A stretch of DNA of 64,000 nucleotides, from contig CALSFV010000023.1 of NCBI GenBank assembly GCA_943737045.1, positions 954,001 to 1,018,000 on the forward strand, written 5' to 3'. The position numbers and the translations under genes are program-made. This DNA comes from Parapristionchus giblindavisi (lineage: Eukaryota > Nematoda > Chromadorea > Rhabditida > Diplogasteridae). The notes beneath the pieces are model-generated. The model was not told the DNA's origin and ran no database searches. It saw only the letters and a program-made list of their open reading frames with translations. Shown here in pieces: positions 47,501 to 57,200 of the stretch (position 1 is the first letter of the stretch; each line of letters starts with the position of its first letter).

Positions 47501-50500
47501 TGCATAGCACTAACTAGTGTCCCCACATACATAACCCACAGTACCATCGGTTCAGGCTTCCCTTTAATGATGAGTATACCTCGCCTGTTTGTCAAAAGTG
47601 AAAATCTAGTTCTAAAGTCCAATTTGTTCCCGGCTCTCTCTCTCGCATCAATATAACCAAAATCAATCAACACCTAGGTTAGGTGTGCCCCACATATGTC
47701 CTCTCCAACCTTACGCTGACCAATTGGTTAGATAAAGTTAAACTCAGAAAATATATTATAAAAGAGAGGAATGGTCACGTCGGAAATTTGAGTTGCGATT
47801 TTTGTCTTAAACAAGTGCGATCCATGTGATACCCGTCATTAAATGTCAGCCACACATGGATCATCCACACCCACTATTTCACTCAAATTAAGGAATCTTT
47901 AAAAAGCCAAAAAATTTTGTAGACGAATATTGGACATTTGACCGAAATTTGAATAAATTCACGAATTGGGACCCCTACCTCTTTTATTTTTCTTAAAGGA
48001 ACAAGCGCAGGAGTTGGCAATCTGATAGCTTGATTTAACAGATGGATCATTCACAATAATAGTGTGCATTATAGCCAGTGAATTTAATAAGTAGAGAAAC
48101 TGGAATCGATCACTAAACCTGAAAATATCAGAAAATGGAGATGCTCAATGTTCAAAGAAGTTGTAAAGGACCCAATGAATTGCATACGTATAGTTGAGGT
48201 CACTGATATAATCGGGGACCTATATTGTAAACAACAACTAGATTTGAAGCCATAGCTCATATCGCCGCATCCACAGCGGTGTCAAATGTTTCTTCGTTAC
48301 GGCTCAGCTCGAACTCACTAAGTTCAACTCGATATTTTAAGACAGCCAAATTTTTCCGTCGCATACTACCTGTTCCTCCTTACTCTCCTGATCTTTCTCT
48401 CTTGGGCTACTGCTTTAGTTAACGCGCCCAACTTGCTTTAATAAATAAAAAAATTAAGAAAAGACAAGATATCGAAAAGTGGTTGGCCTCGAAGAAATCA
48501 CAATAACCCTTTCCATAAGCAGTGAGTCCACTGTGTGGCTGGATTATAGCAATAAGTCATCGAACACAACAGTGAATAAATTCATCCTTAATGTCGTCGA
48601 CAAAGGAAGATAATTTAATTTGAATGTGTACTTCAAAAAGCACAAAGACTTATGTTACAACCTAATAATAGTCACAGTTAATGTTCCAAAGTTCTAATAG
48701 ACATTAATATAAATGTCATTTCATACAAGATTAGCATTACAATCAACTTCAACACAGATCACCTAGCAGAAACATGTTTCGCCGAGTTCATTAAAAGAAC
48801 ACCCAAAAGCTATTACACTTCCAATCAATATTCATAACATGACAACATTTATTTACCATTTCCCATCTTCTTCTCGACTACAACAGCAAGTAATGAGTTA
48901 GCAGTGCATGTAGCTGCCTTGACGACTCTTCCCGTTGTGGGTGCTCTCATTGATGAGATGAGTGTACCTTCACGAGTATCCCATATGTGTACACGACCTC
49001 AATAATCACATTGAGAACCAACTATGATACTATGACATTCTGCTTGTGTTGTGAGGCAACATTTATCTGAATTTCAGACGATTTACGATAATCATATTGA
49101 ATATAACAATAGACGAATGAATGAATACCAGATTCAGAAGCAGAAATGACTTCGCGACCACGAGAATCCAGAGTAAGCACAGTAACTGCTGAATCATGGG
49201 CAGTCTTCAACTGGAATAAAGTGAATCACAACAAATGAACCAAGAGCATTTAATAAACTGGAGAAACATGAAAACTACAGGGAAAAGATTTGTCATGTTT
49301 CAATTGAAAATCGAACCTGGAGGCTTAAACGACAAAGTAACATTAAAGGGAGAGTAACCCCCTTGAAAAAACAAAGTCCGGAAAATCAGTTTTGAATTCC
49401 CGCCAATCTACAATCGGCGTCTTACAACGATAACTCTGCCACGACATACGATGTGTTGCCTGACATTGATTGAAAAGTAATTTTGCATACTAGTTTTGCA
49501 TGTCACACCAATAATTTAGCTAGCTATATGCAAATCGCCATATACAGATCCCATCAAGCCTAACTCACGCCTTATAATAGCACCTTCAATTGACACCCAT
49601 AGTCTAATGGTAAGTGTCGAGTTGAAGTAACGATCGAGCGGGTTCGAGTCCTGACCCCTGCTAATGATTTTTGTCATTGTTTCCTATATCTGTGGCAGAG
49701 TTATCGCGTTGGGGAACAATTGCGGGAATTCAAACACTGAAAAGTAGAGGGGTTACTGTCCCTTTAAAAGGGAGTGAAAATCGATGAAAGATATATTTCT
49801 AGATATAGTTCAAAGATTACCTTGGGTGCAACTAGAGTTCGGACATGACGAGCACTCTGTACGTTGAATACGTCGATATGTCCTGGATTTATATAATAAT
49901 AAAATATTTATGTATTTATTAAGGCACATGATGCGCAACAATGCATGTTCATACATTTTCATACCCTCACAGTGTGAGGATTGACCCACTATATTCGGCT
50001 AATTTTCAGGGTCGACCCACTATATAAAGCTCATTTTTATGTGAAAAATTAAAATTTAAGCGAAAAATAACGATTTTTCTAAATAGACCCACTATATAAA
50101 AATAATTCGGTGAGAGCACCGAAAATGTATGATGCATGTTACAATGGTAAATAAATAGACTCTTTGATACATTGAATACGCATTGAATAATAAGTTTTGA
50201 ATTTTTTAAATGTATTTTTGGCTGTTGATTAGATTACGGTATTTGACAAATGTTTCTATTCTTTAAACAAAAAAGTTCATTTTAAATAGGAGCTCAGCCA
50301 CATGGCAAGCTAAAAAAGGAAGTTTATATTCTTTTTGTCTACAATACTTTCACTCACCAGTGGAGTAACCAATGTATGCCACATTTCCGCACGGTGACAT
50401 CGCAATAGCTGTCGCTTTAGCATTAATGAGTGTTGCATCAGTCTTGAATCGATCGTGGAGGAGCTACAACTTAATATCTATTAAAGATTTTATTGTGTAA

Positions 50501-53500
50501 TACCTCTTCACTATCTATTATCTAATTGTTTGAATATTTATGATAAAACTAATCCAATAACTATAATTTACCAAACTCACATAACGCTCTTATAAACCTT
50601 AGTCAAAACTGAGCCTGTCACTTTCATGTTTCTGATCATTCATATGTGAGCAAAGATCGAGGAACTAATCGGGGCTTTAAAATGCAAATCCGACGAACAG
50701 GAATTGCATTTTGAAAGCCTCGAACAATGGCACGATGCTCAACATCTATAGCTATTCTCTATGGTTGATATAGTAATGTGTATATTGTAGTCTAATGCGG
50801 TGTTACATTTCGAAACGGGTGACGTGTCCGTCAACTTCAATTTTGAAGTGTGGTGGGTCTCGAGTGGAAAACCCTGATAAACAATTGGAATACGGTAAGA
50901 AGTTACCGTAACCATCGATCAATATGTGTTGACTACCGTAACTTTTTACAGTAATTTCATGACCCATCAGGGTTTTCCACTCGAGACCCAAAACACTCCG
51001 AAATTGAAGTTGACGGACACGTCACCCGTTTCGAAATGTAACACCGCATAATACTCACATTATGTGTTCCCTGTGCTTGTTTCCTTGATGTCCATGTAGT
51101 AACTACAGCTTCATCTTCATGTCTAGCGAGAACATTATCCCATGCAGCCTCTCGAGTCCATCCAAAAGCCAATTCAATCACAGGACGAAGACGAATCGAG
51201 TTCACATCACGACCTTTCGACTTCGCTTTTGCCCTCAAAATAATTATATTTCAAATTTAAAATTGTATCATTACAAATTTCATTTCAAATTGTCCATAAG
51301 TTCTAAAGGATTTAAGTCATTTGTCAAATCTTTATGATAGCAAAAGCATAATCCATACGATACAGTATACCTCGACATGATTCCAGCTGATCCAAGTTTC
51401 TGACGAAGTGTCTCAATGACAACTGAATACTTTCGAACACTCTCATCACGACCGGACGAAATCACCTAAATATTACTAATATTAATATAAATATTAATAT
51501 AAGCTCACCTCGCTTTTGCTGGAGAATATGACAGATGATACAGGTTGTGCATGTCCTTCGTGATTGACCAACTGACGAGGCATACCATCTGGTTGATCGA
51601 GTACCCATACACGAAGAGAATTGTCCAATGAAGCTGAGATCTGAACGATTAATCATACTTGTTATGATCGAATATATTACTAAAATAGATCAAATACTAA
51701 AAGCTCTTTTTCAAATGGTAACTGTGAAAGATGAATTGAACGAGACCAATAAGCATCCTTCACTACACCCAATAATACTAACATACCATAATAGCCTCTC
51801 CATCAAGGAAGTGTAGTAGATGAACATCATTAGAATGAACATCAACAATTCGTCCAATCAATGATCTCTTATCCAATTCCCATACTGCCATCATTCCACT
51901 CTCATCGGCTGTAGTCATCAAAGGTTCACCGTCCGTTCTACAATTTGACAAATCAAATATAAGTAAAATCTTGGCAAAAGGCTGTCCTTTGGAATAGTAT
52001 TACGCCAAACTATTATTGTTATTCTTACAATATTGGATGGTTAAGGTTTTAAAAATCAACAACACTGCATAAACTTTGACTGTCCTTGCTGAAGAGCAAT
52101 ACAAATGGAATTGTTAAAGGGACCGGGAAACGAAAAACAAGTTGATCTCATATAAAAGAACTTGAAATTCTGTTTCGAAATATATACATCTTATATCATA
52201 AGAATTCTCTGGTAAGGAGAACGGCGCAGTTAAAAAACTACAGTCTGCTCCAGATAGCGGGAGCCTTTTCCTAATTGCCACACCAACTCTTTGGATACGA
52301 CTTGAAATTGAATATTTTGATGATAATTCTATCCACAGTGGGGAATTATGAAGAATAAAACTCAATAATTGGCTATTTTGAGCTTTTCGATGTAGTTAGT
52401 ATACTGTAGTTCGGAAACCTCGCCCGTGGTGTGGAGCAAGCTACAGTAATCCAACTTCTTACCAGAGCGTCTTTTAAAACTTTCAAATACATCTTTCTGA
52501 ATAGTTCTTTGAGCTTATCAACATGAGATCAACTATTTTAACTATTTCGAATCGAAATTTTTGGATGCCAGCTGCCTTTAAGAGGAAATAGACAGAACAT
52601 TAACCCAACAAATCACCAAATAATATGCGAAAGTCAAAACCGTACCTAAATCCAACAGCAGTGATTGCATGTTCGTGTCTAAAGTCCATCACATTCTCAT
52701 CAGTCTTCAGATTCACCAAATGAACTCGACCAGAAGCGTATCCAACCGCGATCACATCAAGAGCAGGCGATTGCTGGAGTACGGTAACTCTGGAAAGTGG
52801 GTTATTGATTATTTTGGATTGGACAAGGAAGTGCATACTTTGAGTTCTTAGGGCATTTGGATGCGAACTCGAAGAGAATTTTGCCAGTACGAATGTTGAT
52901 CAATCGCATGCGGCCATCGGTAGAACCGAGAAGAATCTGGAACACGAGATATTTGATAGATAAAAAAATAATAGTAGAAAACCAATACAGTATTTGGTCA
53001 ATCGGATTTCTATACTGTAGTTACACTTGATAAAAATAACAAAAAGATAAACGAGCCTTATTGAGGTAAGTGGAGGGATGAGCAACTGTTGAAACGTTAA
53101 ATATTTCTTTGGACCATTCCATTGTCAAAGTAATATCTCCACTTTCAATTTCAATAACAACAAGACGATTGTCCACATCAACCTGCAATAAAGATATAAT
53201 TAGATATAGTCGATGACGAATTGAAAAGTAAGTAGTACATTATTAATAACTATTCACAAAAGATAAATGAAGATGAATTAGAAAAAAATTAAATGAAATA
53301 TAATAAATCAAAAATCTGCAATTCCAGCTAATTTCTACGTACAATACAATGAGAACTCCTTAACAAGATCCATCAAAATCATAGGAAGATATGACTAACC
53401 ACAAAGAGGAATTCTCCAAGTAAGACCATATGAGCAACATTAGCTCCTACATTGATCGTTCTTTCGACGTGTCGGCATGTAGGAAGAATAGAGATCTTCG

Positions 53501-53968
53501 TACCATGTGCGGCATATACGTTTCTTAAAAAAAAATAATTTAATACTGAATCAATTGGCCTTGTTTTGCAATGAAATTACTTGGAATCAGCAACAACGGC
53601 CGACACAGGATGATCAAGCGGATCAGAGATGGCAATAGGACGAAGATTGGCCGCACTGAAAAAAAATGTTATTCGAAATGATCAGACATTGACTGACTAA
53701 TTAAATTAACGAAATAAATCAAAGTAAAGTTCTGAGTGAGATTTCTTCTGAAATTATGACTGACTTGTAGTGAATAACAAAGTTATCGACGGGACAGAGA
53801 AGTGAATAGAAATTCCTCGACAACTTCATTCTTACGACGCGAACGACAGGCTTGACCTCGGAACATACGACCCCGACCTGAGGCATATGTTGCCATCAAA
53901 AGAGTCAGCGATGAAAATATACCAACCTGCCGATACGACGAAAATAACAGTGAATTGGCTCGTCGCAT
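44553..53968 (-). CDS. utp21: WDR36/UTP21, small-subunit processome WD40 protein
   Basis: Orthologue of human WDR36 / yeast Utp21, a UTP-B component of the nucleolar SSU processome needed for pre-18S rRNA processing. Twenty-four exons, 916 residues: complement(44553..44715, 45257..45378, 45487..45562, 45768..45859, 45916..46006, 46249..46328, 46592..46753, 46891..47034, 47227..47381, 48857..48997, 49129..49210, 49821..49882, 50358..50463, 51059..51233, 51371..51465, 51509..51640, 51787..51937, 52646..52789, 52839..52936, 53057..53182, 53400..53523, 53581..53655, 53765..53877, 53927..53968). Residues 1-709 form two tandem WD40 propellers, with landmarks LRPIAISDPLDHPVS, HPSTYLNKILLGS, VTVLQQSPALDV, ASLDNSLRVWVLD, AAWDNVLARHEDEA and LSFSPDGRW. 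Residues about 710-916 are the Utp21 C-terminal domain (SRWANLPDLDVIR, KPKRTPFFLTAS, MSLSAIDFQIRTLSPD). The fifth intron uses a GC donor. Introns carry a mariner remnant and several TIR elements. Confidence 0.95.
47412..48665 (+). mobile_element. mariner remnant in UTP21 intron
   Basis: Ends TTAGGTTGTACCATAAGTCT and the inverse near 48640-48665 (GCACAAAGACTTATGTTACA, then ACCTAA) resemble mariner terminal repeats. Near 48368-48410 the plus strand reads PPYSPDLSLLGY, the mariner PPYSPDLAPSDY motif with the final catalytic Asp lost, followed by RQDIEKWLASKK, the usual C-terminal EDI..WL region. Stops interrupt the frame, so this is a dead copy. It is unrelated in its termini to the element at 16390-18103. 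Confidence 0.75.
49347..49764. mobile_element. TTAA-flanked TIR element carrying a tRNA-like unit
   Basis: Imperfect inverted arms: AGGGAGAGTAACCCC at the left and GGGGTTACTGTCCCT at the right, then TTGAATTCCCGC and GATAACTCTGCCAC pairing inward with their inverses. TTAA borders both ends (49343-49346, 49765-49768). The loop carries a tRNA-like sequence at 49592-49661. Lies in the UTP21 intron 49211-49820. Confidence 0.65.
49592..49661 (+). ncRNA. tRNA-like / SINE-type RNA polymerase III unit
   Basis: Box A is TAGTCTAATGG and box B is GGTTCGAGTCC, both exact matches to the polymerase III internal promoter consensus and about 30 nt apart. The acceptor and anticodon stems do not pair properly (GACACCC has no good partner and the anticodon arm is weak), so this is not a working tRNA. 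It is more like a tRNA pseudogene or a SINE head captured inside a TIR element. Whether it is transcribed is unknown. Confidence 0.55.
49950..50131. mobile_element. TIR element CATACATTTTC family, copy 2
   Basis: 182 bp in the UTP21 intron 49883-50357. Ends CATACATTTTC and GAAAATGTATG, internal GACCCACTATATAAA repeats as in the copy at 39265-39459. Flanked by ATGCATGTT on both sides (49941-49949, 50132-50140), a 9-bp duplication here against 8 bp in the other copy. Confidence 0.8.
50796..51047. mobile_element. Harbinger-like MITE (family 1, copy 2)
   Basis: 252 bp with ends TGCGGTGTTACATTTCGAAA and its inverse, flanked by TAA on both sides. The core, with GGTCTCGAGTGGAAA and CATCAGGGTTTTCCACTCGA, matches the copy at 3305-3617. 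It lies in the UTP21 intron 50464-51058, very close to the exon at 51059. Confidence 0.8.
52440..52575 (+). repeat. dispersed repeat, copy 2
   Basis: The direct, diverged copy of 15426-15560, in the UTP21 intron 51938-52645. Shared blocks include TTACCAGAGCGTC and GAGCTTATCAACATG. Class unknown. Confidence 0.6.
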
Positions 53969-54284
53969 GGTTGGGCCTGCAATGAGATAACGACAATTTA
54001 CGTTAACGCAACGGAGGTAATAACAAAAATAAGGGTACTTGAGCAACTACCATTATTTTTATTGGTAAAAGTAATTACTAAAAAAGATTTAGAATTGCCG
54101 TCCGCAGACACATCCGTGAAATAGGAGTTACAGTAATCATAAAGAGTGTTTTACTAGTTCGATGGAGCATGATCGCAACTCGATTTTTGAAACTAATAAA
54201 ATTACCCTTTTTGTGTTATCATGTTTGCTTTACTTCCTAGATGTTTCCGTCTGTTTTTCTATTTATGCTAATCGTACCATTTAG
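53969..54284. promoter_or_regulatory. divergent promoter region UTP21 / CSN4
   Basis: 316 bp between the two start codons, in head-to-head orientation, so it should hold both promoters and 5' leaders. A TTGCAG lies eight bases before the UTP21 ATG, and CATTTAG directly abuts the CSN4 ATG; both could be trans-splice acceptors. No TATA box or clear factor site was identified. Confidence 0.5.
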
Positions 54285-57200
54285 ATGCCAGCAGATGAGA
54301 CTATCGCTGCAGTCTTCAACAGACATGCTGAACACCGTCTTCAACTGGAAGAGTCAGAAATCATTGGCTGTTTAACTAATTCAAATTTCCCAATTAAGGT
54401 TGCTTCAACTGCTTCCTCACGTTCTTCCTGATACCGTCACAATGACGGAATCCTTTGATGTCAGCCCATTGATTGCATTTATTGAATCAGGTACTTTACG
54501 TGCCTGTCACATTTTCCTCATTGAACATTCCGCTGCAGTTGTCAATCTGGAAACGGGAAGTATGGTCGTTTCTCGTCAACTTGTTAACTACGTCGTGTCA
54601 CGACTCGAAGGTGAATCTGTGGATGGAGCTGCGGTAAGATGAACCTCAACTTTTTAAAATCTTGTTTCTTTTGTTGGCGATAAATCATTAAGCATTTCTT
54701 CTCATTGAGTACTACTGTGATTTATTTTATTACACGTAATTCATATTTTCTAGTGTGGACAATATTTTATTGAAGATGTATTTACAGCCTGGATCTCCCG
54801 CCCCATTCAACGTGATCAAATCTGCATTCACACGTCTCATCGGAATTCTGCAACCACGAGCCATATCATATGAAGAACAGGTTCATTATATTGTTTTTAC
54901 TTAATTAGCCTATCTCACCGTAATTTTGAATTCACTGATATTGTATTTGTAGTACTACACATTTTACTGTAGCACGAATAATTCTACAAATTGAGTTAGA
55001 AGTCTTTAATAGCAATACTAAAATTTTAAATTTAAACTTAAGCAAACAATTTATCTTTGTAGATGTCGAACATGTTCCTGAAACTAGCAAATCTATATGA
55101 AATGGAAGGTCAATACGAGAATGCAGCCAATCACCTCTCGGCTATTCCACTAGAGAGTGGACAGAGGTAAACCCCTTCATTTCATTTTTTAAAATTTATT
55201 ATATGAGCTGGACCTGAACTTATCCGTAATATGCGTCATAGCTCTGTCGTTGTTAACATGAGCATACATGCTTTCTTCGTTGCCTTAGTTTCGATTACCG
55301 TTGAATATGTAAGCCATAATTTTACAAGTGTAATAGTACATGGAGAAATTATGAATTTTTATAAATTTTTATCGCGTAGATTCGTCACGTCATTAATATA
55401 GCTTTTCTATAACAATAGGTATTCAAATATATGAGTCTAATGTTGAGTGTATTCGTTCTCAGTTCTTGAAAATCCGTGAGAAACACTATGATTGATCATA
55501 TTGGGATGTGGATTGAACGATTGCTTCACTCCCATTACACTTCTCATCTTATTATAGATTATTCTAAATATTAATAATAATAATAATAATAATAATATAT
55601 TTTAATATATTGCGTGTACTACAGTAATCTCCTACTTTCGATAGTTTGGCACTAGTACTAGATGTATTCCATTATTGACAATTCCAGTGTTGATAAAAGA
55701 GAATATCAAAGAGAATCGAGCAATCTGCAGTGACGTCGGTATTTTAAAATATGTCGTACTGAACATACACTATCGATCGTTTCAACTCCAGTTGCTCCAA
55801 AATGAAGAGTACAAAAGAGTCCAGTCAGTGGAAGGGCGAATGTTAACAACGATGTGTACAACTACAATTAATAAAGAATATTAGTAGAGTGTTACTTCGA
55901 GTAAATAAAATAAAATGTATACCTGATACGATAGGATCTTATTTGCTCGTTCACCACTGGCTCTTGCTTGTTCGCTTATCGCTCTACTATCTCTGAAAAA
56001 ATAAATGAGTTTCACTTTATATTCAATATGAATTAGTACCTCTTGATTGATATAATGTTTAGTGTTATCATAACAGTAAAGGCTAGTGTTCCATGAATTC
56101 CGGTCACCGTCAACCAATATAACTCTAGTCATTTAGTTACTGTAACTTTGTTTTTATATTTCGCATACCGTATTTAAATTGGCCTAGATCTCCAACACGA
56201 CCAAACAGTAGAATACCCGGAGCTTCATTCAACCAATCCAGTCCAAGTTCCTGATATATCTAGTACTTGTCATGATAGAATCAAAGATTATAGTACTCTG
56301 AGAACGTCGGATTTAGTCTCAATAGGTTCGTCCTTCATGAATAATGCCATTCCAATGACGTTACCGTGATACAGAATTGTGGTTAGAGTAAACAGCAAGG
56401 TTTTGCCTCTGTTTAATATAAATTAATACATTTTTGTTATTTTCTTTTGTTATAACCTCCAAGTGAACTTGAATAATGAATCTTCCTGTAAACTTTGTTG
56501 TAGTCGTACAAACACTTGAACGGCACATAATGTTGTGTTATTGACGGAATGAAGAGTGAGAAGCATCTTATTATTTAAGAGTCATAATATGTGGTTCACA
56601 CCATCATAAAGGTCATGTAAACACATAGCTTGTATCTTTGAATACATTAGCTAAGTCTGCTACCGTACCAAATAGGTCGACCCTAAAACCTTATACCCCA
56701 TTTCTCTCCCAATCGATGTTACATTGGAATCACTTTATTAAGAAAAGACTACAGTAGATCAAGAGGGGAAGAGACATGATATTTACAGAGAGTGGATAGG
56801 CATATCTCGATCATAAAATTATTCGAGTGGTGTTTTGGAATATTAGGGATGAGAAGGAGAGAAAGTGTGCTAAAGAAGAGACGCAGACAAAAAAATATTT
56901 TGTTGTGAGGCGGTCGGAATAGCCTCAATATCTCGTCTACCCTATTCCTTATGCGATTCTCTCGACTTGCAAGATGCTAGGAATCACAGTAGAGATCTTC
57001 CACAAAATAGACCCCATTCATCTTGAAAAGAAAGAGAGTATTTGGTGTGGACCTCTTGATCTACCACTCCTATTTGGTACGGCGGCTGATTTGGCATTTA
57101 TATTTACTTGGTCGAACAATGATGGCCACTTTTTTCTTCAATTTTTGTTTGAATCGGTGCTTGGTGCTTGGTTGTGGGATATTACCATAGAAATGTGACA

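Noticed and set aside
48990..49030. Apparent in-frame TGA in UTP21 (…SQCDY stop GRVHIW)
   Set aside because: The codons before the stop are intron. Using the TTATTGAG acceptor at 48998, the previous exon's ASES joins to GRVHIWDT, matching the WD-repeat pattern and phase, so no stop lies in the gene.
49592..49661. A functional tRNA gene
   Set aside because: Box A and B are perfect, but the acceptor and anticodon stems do not pair; treated as tRNA-like only.
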